Positions 28,083 to 37,216 of a DNA stretch of 64,000 nt are shown piece by piece. The notes beneath the pieces were generated by a model, which had not been told where the DNA came from, ran no database searches, and saw nothing but the letters and a program-made list of their open reading frames with translations. Numbering within the stretch: position 1 is the first letter of the stretch; each line of letters starts with the position of its first letter. A program made the translations under genes and the position numbers. The DNA comes from G963422445 sp963422445. GTDB lineage: Bacteria > Pseudomonadota > Alphaproteobacteria > Thalassobaculales > Thalassobaculaceae. Location of the stretch: positions 2,542,001 through 2,606,000 of the forward strand of contig OY729512.2 in NCBI GenBank assembly GCA_963422445.2, read 5' to 3'.

Positions 28083-29580
28083 GAGCTTCTTGCAAAATTG
28101 CCGGCCCGACCGGTTTTTTGCCTTCTCGAGGCTGATTTTGTTGTCGAGGGCCTGGGTTTCGGGGCCACCTCGTGGTCTGTTGTGTTTCTACAATAACAAG
28201 ATACCGAGGAGGTGACCCCGATGACCCTTGGCTCGACCCTATCCGATCTCTGGCACCGATTTCAAGGGGACCTTTTCCCTGCGTTGGCCGAGGCGGTCGG
28301 TCCTCTCCTCGAGACGCACAAGCGTTTCGTGACAGCTCTCGATCTCGTCAAGGTGGAGGGCTTCGTCGATGGGGTGTGGACCGGTCCGGGTCGGCCCCGG
28401 GAGGATCGCCAGGCGCTGGCCCGTGGCGTCATCGCCAAGGCGGTGTGGGGTCTGCCGACGACCCGCCACCTGATCGACAGGCTCAAGGTGGACCCGACGT
28501 TGCGCCGACTGTGCGGCTGGTCGCGTGTCGCGGAGATCCCGAGTGAAGCGACGTTTTCGCGGGCGTTTGCCGAATTTTCGCAGTCCCGTCTTCCGGAGAG
28601 GATGCACGCGGCTCTGGTCGCAGAGACACTGGGCGACACGCTCATCGGCCACGTGTCGAGGGACTCGACGGCCATCGAGGCCCGGGAGACGCCGGCCCCG
28701 AAGCCGAAGGCCGGGACGCCGAACCGCAAGCGCGGCCGGCCCCGCAAGGGCGCGGAGAGGACGAAGGAGCCTGGGCGTCTCGAACGGCAAGCGAACGGGA
28801 TGGATCTCGATGAGATGCTTGACGAGCTGCCGAAGGTCTGTGATCACGGGGCAAAGAAGAATGCCAAGGGGGTCCTGGAGGCTTGGCGCGGTTACAAGCT
28901 GCATATCGACACAGCAGACTGCGGGGTGCCGCTGAGTACCGTCCTCACCGCGGCATCCGTCCATGACAGCCAGGTCGCGATCCCGCTGGCGATGATGACC
29001 GCCGGGCGTGTGACCAATCTCTACGATCTCATGGACGCGGCCTATGATGCCAGGGAGATCTACCAGATGAGCGAACGGCTTGGCCATGTTCCGATCATCG
29101 ATGTCAATCCGCGCCGGGACAAGGACCTCAAGGAGGAGCGAGACCGGGAGGCCCGGGTCCGGCGTGCAATAGGCCATGTCGATCCCGAGAACGTGCGGTT
29201 CCGGATCCGGTCCGGTGTCGAGAGGACCAACGCCCGCCTCAAGGATGAGTTTGGCGGGCGCCATGTCCGCGTCCGCGGACATTCCAAGGTCGCCTGCCAT
29301 CTCATGTTCGGCATCCTGGCCCTGGCGGCTGACCAGTTGATACGTCTCGCCGTCCCATAGCGCGGCTCCGACAACGCATGCCGCCCCTTCGCGGCCCTCT
29401 CGAAGAGAGTGGCCCGGAGAGGCGTGTCCCGATGTCCGCCAAGGTCCCTGTTTGTTCTCATCATCTCTGATGAGACACCGCGAATCCATGGAGTCCGACC
29501 TCCAGGTGCAGAGGTGATCGGGATCAACCGACCGATCCGGGCTCACCGGACCCTGGGGACAGGAATTTTGCAAGAGGTTC
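28083..29580 (+). mobile_element. IS-A copy B, intact
   Basis: 1498 bp with the CTTCTTGCAAAATT / CCTCTTGCAAAATT inverted repeats. The 4-bp repeat GGAA (28079-28082, 29581-29584) flanks it and falls within the left tip of IS1595a, so this insertion is younger than IS1595a. Confidence 0.88.
28221..29360 (+). CDS. IS-A transposase, full length
   Basis: The 379-residue DDE transposase is the only complete copy of the three. It has the N-terminal DUF772-like segment around residue 75, first Asp in SRDSTAIEARE, HIDTAD in the insertion region, second Asp in DLMDAAYDA, and Glu in SGVERTNARLKDEFGG. The RBS GAGGAGG precedes ATG 28221. Copies A and C have RDPT and LPIDTAD instead of RDST and LHIDTAD, so B represents either the ancestral active form or a separate lineage. 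Confidence 0.88.
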   Translation: MTLGSTLSDLWHRFQGDLFPALAEAVGPLLETHKRFVTALDLVKVEGFVDGVWTGPGRPREDRQALARGVIAKAVWGLPTTRHLIDRLKVDPTLRRLCGWSRVAEIPSEATFSRAFAEFSQSRLPERMHAALVAETLGDTLIGHVSRDSTAIEARETPAPKPKAGTPNRKRGRPRKGAERTKEPGRLERQANGMDLDEMLDELPKVCDHGAKKNAKGVLEAWRGYKLHIDTADCGVPLSTVLTAASVHDSQVAIPLAMMTAGRVTNLYDLMDAAYDAREIYQMSERLGHVPIIDVNPRRDKDLKEERDREARVRRAIGHVDPENVRFRIRSGVERTNARLKDEFGGRHVRVRGHSKVACHLMFGILALAADQLIRLAVP

Positions 29581-29664
29581 GGAATTATGTAGGAAAGTGC
29601 CGTAAGTGCCTTGACAATCTCGGCACTCTCGTGCAATATATAGCCATAGTCAAGGAGGGGTGAC

Positions 29665-30647
29665 ATGGTACACAAGGTACCTGGAAAGTCCCACCGCAAG
29701 GGTATCTCGCTGATCGAGATTATGCGGTAGTTCCCTGACGACGCGATCGCCGAAGCATGGTTCCTTGAGCGCCGTTGGCCGAGCGGGATTGCCTGTCCGC
29801 ACTGTGGATCGGCGAACTTGCAGACCGGCGCGAAGCACAAGACGATGCCGTTCCGATGCCGCGAGAAAGAGTGCGCAAAGCGGTTCAGCGCAAAAACTGG
29901 AACGGTCATGGAGAGGTCGAAGCTCGGCTTCCAGGTGTGGATGGTCGTCACCTTCCTGTTGGCAACGAACCTGAAATCGGTGTCGAGCATGAAGCGCTCC
30001 ACCGCGACCTGAACATCGATCAGCGAAGCGCATGGTTCCTCGCCCACCGGCTGCGGGTTGCGCTAGCCGAGAAAGGCGGGGTGTTCGCAGGGCCTGTCGA
30101 AGTGGACGAGACCTATTTCGGCGGCAAGCGCAAGAACACGAGCAACGCCAAGCGAAAGGAACTGGCCGGAACAGGACGCGGAGCGGTCGGCAAGACCGCC
30201 GTGATCGGGGAGAAGGATCGCGGGACCAATCAAGTTGCCGCCAAGGTGATCGAGCGCACCGATGCGCCGACGCTACAGGGGTTCGTAGGCGACCACGCGG
30301 CACCGGGCGCCGCGGTGTACAGTGACGATGCCAGCGCCTACGAAGGGATGCCTTTCGACCACGAAACGGTCACGCACTCGCTCTCCGAGTACGTCCGGGG
30401 CGATATCCACATCAACGGGATCGAGTCCCTATGGTCAATGCTGAAGCGTGCCCATACCGGTACGTTCCACAAGCTTTCGCTGAAGCATCTTGACCGCTAT
30501 GTGCAGGAATTCGCAGCGCGTCACAATCTCCGTGACGAAGACACTATTGATATCATCAGCGCGGTCGCATCCGGGATGGACGGGAAACGCCTACGCTATC
30601 GCGAACTCATCTCGGACAACGGATTGGAATCGGGAGCAAGAACGTAA
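29665..30647 (+). pseudogene. IS1595-family transposase (ISSod11-like), nonsense plus frameshift
   Basis: AAGGAGG precedes ATG 29665. The frame reads MVHKVPGKSHRKGISLIEIMR and then TAG at 29728-29730. Beyond the stop the zinc ribbon ACPHCGSANLQTG with FRCREKECAKRFS follows. A shift near 30003 leads into LNIDQRSAWFLAHRL, the catalytic Asp in VEVDETYFGGKRK, VYSDDASAYEG (second Asp) and HINGIESLWSMLKRAHTGT (Asn/Glu). One nonsense mutation and one indel make it inactive. Its TAA overlaps the ATG of the next ORF, which implies an originally coupled operon. Confidence 0.8.
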
Positions 30648-30868
30648 TGAGCCCTACTGTCGGAGAAAAAATCCACCGAGTTTATTGTGTTTTGCTTGCC
30701 GGATCGGACCGTGTTCCGTCGCAAATAATCCGTGTCCGGGCAGATAGGATGTGCCCGAGAGACGGCGGCGGATACATCTTCACGCGGGAGGGGCACACTG
30801 TCGGTGAGATAATGGGGGCTCCTTCTGAAGCATGGTGGATCGAGGAAGGGAAGGCGCATGACCGATAG
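30647..30868 (+). CDS. small ORF inside IS1595a, unknown function
   Basis: A 73-residue frame whose ATG overlaps the transposase stop (TAATG), suggesting it belongs to the element as a passenger or accessory gene. It contains GSDRVPSQIIRVRADRM and YIFTREGHTVGEIMGAPSEAWW and matches no family I know. A 43-residue frame (30858-30989) overlaps its end, and a 25-residue hydrophobic-aromatic frame (31000-31077, ending ELWWWS) follows. Some IS1595 elements are known to carry passenger genes, which is compatible, but expression is unproven. Confidence 0.4.
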   Translation: MSPTVGEKIHRVYCVLLAGSDRVPSQIIRVRADRMCPRDGGGYIFTREGHTVGEIMGAPSEAWWIEEGKAHDR

Positions 30869-31081
30869 CATGAAGCGGTTATGGCGGTTGTGGTCGGACT
30901 TCTCATGTCCGAGGGAAGGAGACACACAGAAATTTGGGGCACATGGCGAGTGGGGTACTCCCTTCTGTGGGCTTATTGCGTATACTTGACCTCCCCGTTA
31001 TGGCCCTCATATCCGCCCTATCCGCGCTTATGGCACTGTTCAAATGGCGGCTCGAAGAGCTTTGGTGGTGGTCGTAAGCAA

Positions 31082-31402
31082 GTGACCATCCGAAGCGACA
31101 AGACCAAGCCGCGCGAGGTTGAGATCGTGTGTCCGTCCTACCAACCGTCGTCGGAAGAACTGGAGGAGGACATGCGAGTAAACGCCACCTTGGATGAGGC
31201 GGTAGACGCACTCACCCAGCCCGTCCGCATCCGTTACATCAACCGACCGAAACCTGCTTCATGGGCGAGCTTCGGCATTTTCCTATATATCCCCATACCG
31301 CTTATGCACGTGGCTCCGGTGAAACGCACATGTAGCGTTTGGCGTGCCGGGAATAGTCGACATCGGGGGCAACATCGTGTTCCACCGGAGCCACGTGCAT
31401 AA
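31082..31402 (+). CDS. second small passenger ORF in IS1595a, unknown function
   Basis: From GTG 31082 the protein begins VTIRSDKTKPREVEIVCPSY and continues with QPSSEELEEDMRVNATLDEAVDAL. Charged residues and clean codon use make the first 65 or so residues look like a real protein. The last 40 residues read through the hairpin at the IS right end and are probably not original. The stop lies 11 bp before the IS end. No family recognised. Confidence 0.4.
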   Translation: MTIRSDKTKPREVEIVCPSYQPSSEELEEDMRVNATLDEAVDALTQPVRIRYINRPKPASWASFGIFLYIPIPLMHVAPVKRTCSVWRAGNSRHRGQHRVPPEPRA

Positions 31403-31409
31403 GCGGTAT
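31295..31409. repeat. 27-bp perfect inverted repeat at the right end of IS1595a
   Basis: 31295-31321 is the exact reverse complement of 31383-31409, separated by 61 nt. The outer arm is the IS terminal repeat itself, so the terminus exists twice in opposite orientation. The loop holds a smaller hairpin (AAACGC / GCGTTT). Confidence 0.85.
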
Positions 31410-31420
31410 CCCCATTTCTA

Positions 31421-32009
31421 CGCGTGGTCCCGGTCGGGGGGGGGGGGGGGGGGGGGGGGGGTCCTGGAGCGGGTTTGCGCCCGTTTTACGACGCTTGAGC
31501 GACTCCGGTCGGGGCGTAGTGCGGACCCGAGCGCGGCCATCATCGACAGTCGGAGCGTGCCGACGGTCGAAGCGGGCAGCGAGGAATGCGGCGACGATGC
31601 CGGCAAGACGATCAAGGGCCGCAAGCGTCACCTTGCCGTCGACGTCGGCGGCAACACGCTTGCCGCCCAGGTCCATCCGGCGCATATCCAGGACCGGGAT
31701 GGCGCGCGTCCCTTGTTGCTGGCGTTGCAGGCCGGTCAGAACACGGTGCAGATCGTGTTTACCGACGGCGCCTATGGCGACGACAAGCTGGCAAGCACGC
31801 TCAAGGAAGCGAATTGCCCGATCACTGTAGAGGTCATCGGCAAACCCGGGGACGCCAAGGGGGTCGTCGAACGCAGCTTCGGATGGCTGCGCCGCTGTCG
31901 GTGCCTCTCCGAAGACTTCGAGCGATCCATCGCCAGCTCCCTCGCTTGGCTCCTGCTGGCTCTAAGCCGTGTTCTCATGCGCCGCCTCGGACGCATGCAA
32001 GTCACTGTC
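31421..32009 (+). pseudogene. IS5-Y copy 2, C-terminal part of transposase
   Basis: It continues the gene interrupted at 28069: CARFTTLERLRSGRS, AAIIDSRSVPTVEAGSEECGDDAGKTIKGRKRHLAVDVGG (first Asp), VFTDGAYGDDKLASTLKE (second Asp), VVERSFGWLRRCR (Glu) and MRRLGRMQVTV. It retains the segment deleted in copy 1. A run of 26 G lies at its beginning in frame. The 3' tip is cut at 32009 by IS-A copy C and resumes at 38021-38039. Confidence 0.8.
31436..31461. repeat. homopolymer run of 26 G
   Basis: Twenty-six consecutive G in the IS5-Y transposase gene; copy 1 has five at the same place (near 7580, opposite strand). The 21-base difference keeps the frame and inserts seven Gly codons. Confidence 0.9.
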
Positions 32010-32146
32010 GAGCTTCTTGCAAAATTGCCGGCCCGACCGGTTTTTTGCCTTCTCGAGGCTGATTTTGTTGTCGAGGGCCTGGGTTTCGGGGCCACCCGTG
32101 GTCTGTTGTGTTTCTACAATAACAAGATACTAGGGAGGTAACCCCG

Positions 32147-32754
32147 ATGACCCTTGGCTCGACCCTATCCGATCTCTGGCACCGATTTCAAGGGGACCTT
32201 TTCCCTGCGTTGGCCGAGGCGGTCGGTCCTCTCCTCGAGACGCACAAGCGCTTCGTGACAGCTCTCGATCTCGTCAAGGTGGAGGGCTTCGTCGATGAGA
32301 TGTGGACCGGTCCGGGTCGGCCCCGGGAGGATCGCCGGGCGCTGGCCCGTGGCTTCATCGCCAAGGCGGTGTGGGGTCTGCCGACGACCCGCCATCTGAT
32401 CGACAGGCTCAAGGTGGACCCGACGTTGCGCCGGCTGTGCGGCTGGTCGCGTGTCGCGGAGATCCCGAGTGAAGCGACGTTTTCGCGGGCGTTTGCCGAA
32501 TTTTCGCAGTCCCGTCTTCCGGAGAGGATGCACGCGGCTCTGGTTGCAGAGACACTGGGCGATGCGCTCATCGGCCACGTGTCGAGGGACCCGACGGCCA
32601 TCGAGGCCCGGGAGACGCCGGCCCCGAAGCCGAACCGCAAGGGCGAGGAGAGGACGAAGGAGCCTGGGCGTCTCGAACAGCAAGCGAACGGGATGGATCT
32701 CGATGAGAGGCTCGACGCGCTGCCGAAGGTCTGCGATCACGGGGCAAAGAAGAA
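32147..32754 (+). pseudogene. IS-A transposase copy C, 5' half
   Basis: The frame from ATG 32147 (GGGAGG upstream) has the DUF772-like region and SRDPTAIEARE. Compared with copies A and B it lacks about 21 bp in the basic linker after APKPNRKGEE. It is interrupted at GAKKN by IS1595b. The 3' half is at 37294-37800. Confidence 0.85.
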
Positions 32755-32766
32755 CCTGATTACCAC

Positions 32767-33395
32767 TCAAACCAAGCGTAACTTGAGTAGCCGCTCCGGC
32801 ATCGGCGGTGTCTGCAGCGCCACGTAGACCAGTCCGGGGATGATCTCGGGCAGGTCGAAGCGACGATTGACCCGGTCCACGACATCCGCCAGATAGCGCT
32901 GGGCATACTTGGGACGAATCGCATGACAGGTGCCACGCAAGGTGCTCTTGATGTTGCCGAGAATCGTGTTCACCCCTTGACACTCGGGACGCTCAACCGC
33001 GGCTTTCCCGCCGCCGGTCACCATCGGCTCATGCACGCAGCCTGCCGCGGTCACGCCATTGAAGCAGGTCAGCCCATCGGAGAGCACCTGCGTGCCCGGG
33101 CTCAGGTGCTGCTGGCCCAGGCGGCGATTTCGGTGAGACGGAAGCCTTCGACCGCGGCTACGAAAGGGGTCTTGCCCGGTGCCCCCGTCCGCGCTTGCCG
33201 CCACTACGCTCGCCCTCGAGGTAGGCATCGTCGAGCTGGATGAACCCGCCGAGCACATGCTCTCGGTCGCGCTCCATCATCACCTACAACGCCGCATGGC
33301 GCATGCGCCATGCGGCGTTGTAGGTGATGCCGAGCTGGCGGTGCAGCTTCATCGCCGATGCACCTCTCTTGTTCTGGATCATGAAGGAGATGCTC
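32767..33395 (-). pseudogene. IS1595b transposase, central and C-terminal part
   Basis: From 33395 downwards the complement reads MIQNKRGASAMKLHRQLGITYNAAWRMRH, then AAL and a TAG created by the palindrome at 33278-33329, then VMMERDREHVLGGFIQLDDAYLEGERSG (catalytic Asp). The distal part has VNTILGNIKSTLRGTCHAIRPKYAQRYLADV and RRFDLPEIIPGL, the ISXO2/ISPna2 C-terminus. The gene has several frame changes and is inactive. Confidence 0.75.
33278..33329. repeat. 52-bp perfect palindrome inside the IS1595b transposase
   Basis: Arms of 23 bp (33278-33300, 33307-33329) flank GCATGC. Together they form an uninterrupted perfect palindrome. The outer part replaces the expected KLMQ codons after RMRH and introduces a stop. 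Confidence 0.95.
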
Positions 33396-34581
33396 TAGTG
33401 TCCTGTACGCAAAGTTCGTATTGTTAAGGGGGGGGGTGGTGTCGATTCGGGGGGCATGGTGATGCGACTTTCGGTGGAGATCAAGCTGAGCGCGGACGAG
33501 CGCAACGAGCTTGAGCGGCTGGCGCGCGGGCGCAAAGTCTGGCGAGGCCTGTCCGATCGGGCGCACATCGTGCTGCTGGCGGCCGAAGGGCTTACCAATG
33601 TGCAGATTGGGAGCGTGCTGGGCGTGACCAGCCAGACCGCCAGGAAGTGGCGCAATCGCTTCGCAGAGCATCGTCTTGACGGGCTTGACGACGAGCCGCG
33701 CTCCGGCCGTCCCCGGCGCATCGATGACGACGCCGTGGCCGAGGTGGTGCGCAAGACGCTTGAGGAGAAGCCTCGTGACGCGACCCAATGGAGCACGCGC
33801 TCGATGGCGCAGGCGACGGGGTATGCGCCGTCGACGGTCAATCGCATCTGGCGAGCCTTTTCCCTTCAGCCGCACAGGAGCGAGACCTTCAAGCTCTCGG
33901 CAGACCCCTACTTCGTGGACAAGACGCGCGACATCGTGGGGCTCTACGTGGACCCGCCGCAGCATGCCATGGTCCTCTGCGTGGACGAGAAATCGCAGGT
34001 TCAGGCCCTCGATCGCACCCAGCCGCTGCTGCCGCTGCGCCCGGGGCAGGTCGAGCGGCGCACTCACGATTACAAGCGCAACGGCACGACCTCGCTCTTC
34101 GCAGCCCTTGACGTCGCCACAGGCAAGGTCATCGGACAGTGCTATCGGCGCCACCGCAGCGTGGAGTTCCGCAAGTTCCTGGATCACGTCGAGGCCAACG
34201 TGCCGCCCGACCTCGAGATCCACATCGTCATGGACAACTACTCGACCCACAAGACGAAGACGATCCGCGACGGGTTCGCCCGGCGACCGCGCTGGCATGT
34301 TCACTTCACCCCGACCTCTGCCTCGTGGCTCAACCAAGTCGAGCGCTTCTTCGCCGATCTGACAGAGAAGCAGATCCGGCGCGGGGTTCACCGATCGACC
34401 GTCGAGCTGGAGCAGGCGATCACCGGGTACATCGACACCGTCAACGAGGACCCCAAGCCCTTCCGCTGGCACAAGACAGCCGATGAAATCCTGGCGTCCA
34501 TCAAGCGCTTCTGCCTCAGGACCCTCGAAACCGCTGCAGCCGCAACATCATAACGGTACGAACTTTGGAATCAGGACACTA
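33396..34581 (+). mobile_element. IS630-family element A, copy 2
   Basis: Ends TAGTGTCCTGTACGCAAAG and the complement of TAGTGTCCTGATTCCAAAG in CTAG context at 33395-33398 and 34579-34582. It differs in length from copy 1 by an expanded G run (nine instead of five) at about 33428. Confidence 0.9.
33456..34553 (+). CDS. IS630-family transposase (A2)
   Basis: The 365-residue protein is intact and almost identical to A1 and A3, with the same HTH and catalytic segments (LCVDEKSQ, VMDNYSTHK, NQVERFF). It reads HVHFTPTSA where A1 has HVHVTPTSA. It sits inside the IS1595b transposase gene in the opposite orientation. Confidence 0.92.
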   Translation: MVMRLSVEIKLSADERNELERLARGRKVWRGLSDRAHIVLLAAEGLTNVQIGSVLGVTSQTARKWRNRFAEHRLDGLDDEPRSGRPRRIDDDAVAEVVRKTLEEKPRDATQWSTRSMAQATGYAPSTVNRIWRAFSLQPHRSETFKLSADPYFVDKTRDIVGLYVDPPQHAMVLCVDEKSQVQALDRTQPLLPLRPGQVERRTHDYKRNGTTSLFAALDVATGKVIGQCYRRHRSVEFRKFLDHVEANVPPDLEIHIVMDNYSTHKTKTIRDGFARRPRWHVHFTPTSASWLNQVERFFADLTEKQIRRGVHRSTVELEQAITGYIDTVNEDPKPFRWHKTADEILASIKRFCLRTLETAAAATS

Positions 34582-34687
34582 GAGCCACACCGTCAGAGGC
34601 AGCTTGGTGGCCTCGAAGATGGTGCTGGCGGTGATGTAGGTCTGACGGTGGCAGCGATAGCACTGCTGGAGCTTGTGTGTGGTCAAC
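34582..34687 (-). pseudogene. IS1595b transposase, fragment between the two IS630 insertions
   Basis: The complement reads LTTHKLQQCYRCHRQTYITAS and TIFEATKLPLTVW: the second half of the zinc ribbon and the start of the central domain. It bridges the N-terminal piece at 37065 and the piece ending at 33395. Confidence 0.8.
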
Positions 34688-34752
34688 TAGTGTAGTGTCT
34701 CTCAAGTCCGCGCCTTATAATATCGGCCTCACGCGCAACGGGAGGCCCTTCG

Positions 34753-35297
34753 ATGCCGCGTGGACGCCCCCTTCCCCCTCTGGTGCTCACCAGCGAGCAA
34801 CGCGAACAGCTCACCGCTGTGTCGCAGTCCACCTCGATGCCCTACGGTCTGGTCCACCGGGCCCGCATCATTCTCACCTGTGCGCAGGGACTGACCAATT
34901 CGGCGGTGGCCGAGCGACTGAACACCTCGCCCTCGGCGGTGGGCCAATGGCGGCGACGATTTGTTGAGCGCGGCGTGCAGGGTCTGCATGACGATCGTCG
35001 CCCGGGACGGCCACGCCCCTATGACGATGACAAGGTGGCAGACCTCATCAACCGCGCCTTGCAGGAGAAACCCGACACCGCCAGTGCTTGGAGCGTAGGG
35101 CTGATGGCCCAGGCCCAGGGCGTGTCGAAGAGCACCGTGCAGCGCTGGTTCTCCCTGTTCGGGGTCAAGCCCCCTCTGAGCGACACCTTCAAGCTGTCCA
35201 GCGACCCGTTTTTCATCGAGAAGCTGCGTGATGGGACCGGTCTCTCTCTCAATCCCCCGGACAACGCGATGGTGTTGTGTGTCGATGAGAAGAGTCA
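34753..35297 (+). pseudogene. IS630-B transposase, N-terminal part
   Basis: MPRGRPLPPLVLTSEQREQL, HTH segment LTNSAVAERLNTSPSAVGQW and WSVGLMAQAQGVSKSTVQRWF lead to the first catalytic Asp in VLCVDEKSH. There the frame is broken by insertion of IS630-C. A clean start follows the left end by 60 bp. Confidence 0.85.
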
Positions 35298-36518
35298 TAC
35301 CAAGCGCGCTCCAAATTGACTCACCATCCCAATATGTTGGGGTGACGGTCCGGACGACCTTCATAGACTGTGGTGATCGACTCACCAGCGCCGGAGGATG
35401 ACGATGAGTGCGGCAACGCCGATAACCTGGACGGCACACACAGCGGACGAGCTCCACGCGCTTTCGAGGCACTGCGGGGACGCGAAGCAAGCGTCGCGCG
35501 CGCGTGCGCTCGCCATGATCATGGAGGGTGCGTCTCGCACGGAGGCGGCTCGGGCGCAGGGCATGGAGCTTCAAATCCTGCGCGACTGGGTGTTGCGCTA
35601 CAACACGGAGGGCTTCGACGGCCTCGCGGATCTCCCGCGCGGCGGGAGCGAGGGCCGGTTGACGGACGCGCAGATCGCCGAGATCGGCGCCTGGATCGAG
35701 GCGGGTCCCGAGCTTGAGCGGGACGGTGTGACGCGCTGGCGCGTTCAGGACATCTTACGGAAAATCGAGGAGGCCTTCGGGGTCATCTATACGGAGAGCG
35801 GTGCCCGTATGATGCTCCGAAGGGCCGGGTTTCGCTTTGTCTCGGGGCGGCCGGTCCACCCCAAAGCCGACGCGGAGCGGCAGAGGTCGTTCGTGGCGGA
35901 GTTCGAGGCACAGTTGACGTCGGCGCTCAGCTCTGAGGCGCTGGCGGGTCCGATAGAAATCTGGTTCCAGGACGAAGCGCGCATCGGCCAGAAGGGGATG
36001 ACGACACGGGTCTGGGCGAATGGGAAGCAGCGTCCGCGCATCGTGCGCGACCATCGCTATGGCTACGTCTATCTGTTCGGCGCCACCTGCGCAGAGCGCG
36101 GCGTCGGCATCGCCCACGTGGCGGACAGGGCGAACACGGCGTCGATGAACGAGCATCTGGCGGCGATCGGCGCGGCCGTGGCGCCGGGTGCGCACGGCGT
36201 GATTGTGCTGGACGGGGCGGGCTGGCATCGCTCGGGCGACCTTCTCGTTCCCCCCAACCTGACGCTCGTGCATCTGCCGCCCTACAGTCCGGAACTCAAT
36301 CCGATGGAGCAGATCATTCTGTTCCTGAAATCGAACCGCTTCGCCAACCGCGTGTTCAAGGATGTCTCCGCCCTGAGGGACGCCTGCTGGACGGGGTGGC
36401 AATGGCTGACCGACCAGCCCGACGTCATCACCAATACGACCCGGCGCAGCTGGGCCGTAGCCCCATCGTGCTGATCCCGATGCCTCACTGTATCGGTTCA
36501 TATGACTTGCGTTTGGTA
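35298..36518 (+). mobile_element. IS630-family element C, innermost of the nest
   Basis: Inverted ends TACCAAGCGC and the complement of TACCAAACGC. The flanking triplet TCA occurs on both sides (35295-35297, 36519-36521). Removing 35298-36521 restores the reading frame of the IS630-B transposase (DEKSQIQALHRT). Confidence 0.75.
35404..36474 (+). CDS. IS630-family transposase (C), full length
   Basis: A DDE_3 transposase of about 356 residues, a different subtype from IS630-A. N-terminal HTH: SRTEAARAQGMELQILRDWV; winged-helix linker: VTRWRVQDILRKIEEAFGV; catalytic segments: IWFQDEARIGQKG, VIVLDGAGWH and LPPYSPELNPMEQI. GGAGG at 35393-35397 favours ATG 35404 over ATG 35398. All catalytic residues are present, so it is probably functional. 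Confidence 0.9.
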   Translation: MSAATPITWTAHTADELHALSRHCGDAKQASRARALAMIMEGASRTEAARAQGMELQILRDWVLRYNTEGFDGLADLPRGGSEGRLTDAQIAEIGAWIEAGPELERDGVTRWRVQDILRKIEEAFGVIYTESGARMMLRRAGFRFVSGRPVHPKADAERQRSFVAEFEAQLTSALSSEALAGPIEIWFQDEARIGQKGMTTRVWANGKQRPRIVRDHRYGYVYLFGATCAERGVGIAHVADRANTASMNEHLAAIGAAVAPGAHGVIVLDGAGWHRSGDLLVPPNLTLVHLPPYSPELNPMEQIILFLKSNRFANRVFKDVSALRDACWTGWQWLTDQPDVITNTTRRSWAVAPSC

Positions 36519-37063
36519 TCAGATCCAGGCGCTCCATCGCACCCGGCCTACGCTGCCGCTGGGACTGGGCTCTGTCGAAGGCGATACCCATGACGATGTT
36601 CGACGCGGAACCACGACCCTGTTCGCCGCCCTCGATGGGGCGACCGGCAAGGGGATCGGCAAATGGTCCCAGCGTCATCGCCATCAGGAATGTCTCGCTG
36701 TCCTGCGACCCATTGACCGCGAGACGCCGCCCGAACGCGACATCCATCGCGTCGTGGACAACGATGCGACCCACAAGCACCCGAGGTCCAAGCGTAGCTT
36801 GCAAAGAGACCGCGCGACCATCTTCACTTCACGCCGACCTCCGCCTCATGGCTCAATCAGGTGGAGCGCTGGTTCGGCCTCATCAGCCAACCGGCCATCA
36901 AGCGCGGCTCGGTCGACAGCGTCGCTCAACGCGTCAAGACGATTGAGAGCTTCATCACACAATACAATGCCTCCTCTTCGCCCTTCATCGGGGTCGCGAC
37001 GGCGGAACCGATCTTCGACAAGCTCGAACGTCTATCTGCGCGTATTTGTGGAACAGGACACTA
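36519..37063 (+). pseudogene. IS630-B transposase, C-terminal part
   Basis: It continues IQALHRTRPTLPLGLGSVEGDTHDDVRRGTTTLFAALD and HRVVDNDATHKHP (second Asp). A frameshift near 36787 leads into SWLNQVERW-like sequence, with MAQSGGALVRPHQ and ERWFGLISQPAIKRGSVDSVAQRV in adjacent frames. The frameshift shows that B was already decaying. Confidence 0.8.
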
Positions 37064-37064
37064 G

Positions 37065-37216
37065 CAGCCTCGGTCGTGGCCGCAGTTCGGGCACACGAAA
37101 CCGTTAGGCCAGCGCCATCGGTACAGGGCGTCGAAGCACTGCTCTTCGGTTCCATAGAGCGATAGGAACTCGTTGAGGCTGATTCCTTTCTGGAACTGCA
37201 CCAGGGTGCGGGTCAT
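37065..37216 (-). pseudogene. IS1595b transposase, N-terminal part
   Basis: From ATG 37216 the complement reads MTRTLVQFQKGISLNEFLSLYG and YRWRWPNGFVCPNCGHDRGC, the typical ISPna2-type N-terminus with the first half of a zinc ribbon. AAGGAGAA upstream is the ribosome site. The frame stops at the CTAG where IS630-B is inserted. Confidence 0.85.

Larger units (their letters stand above)
28077..31413 (+). mobile_element. IS1595a (ISSod11-like), inserted in IS5-Y copy 2
   Basis: The left end GGGGAATTATGTAGG is split by IS-A copy B (28083-29580); the right end is the complement of GGGGATACCGCTTATG. ATTTCTA at 28070-28076 and 31414-31420 is the target duplication (8 bp if one mismatch is allowed). 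It carries a transposase pseudogene and small downstream ORFs. Confidence 0.75.
34688..37064 (+). mobile_element. IS630-family element B, split by IS630-C
   Basis: CTAG lies at both ends (34687-34690, 37061-37064). Ends are TAGTGTCTCTC and the complement of TAGTGTCCTGTTCC. It is inserted in IS1595b and interrupted at about 35297/36519. Confidence 0.8.

Noticed and set aside
28239..30047. 602-residue minus-strand open frame
   Set aside because: Antisense to IS-A copy B and the IS1595a transposase and crosses the IS boundary.
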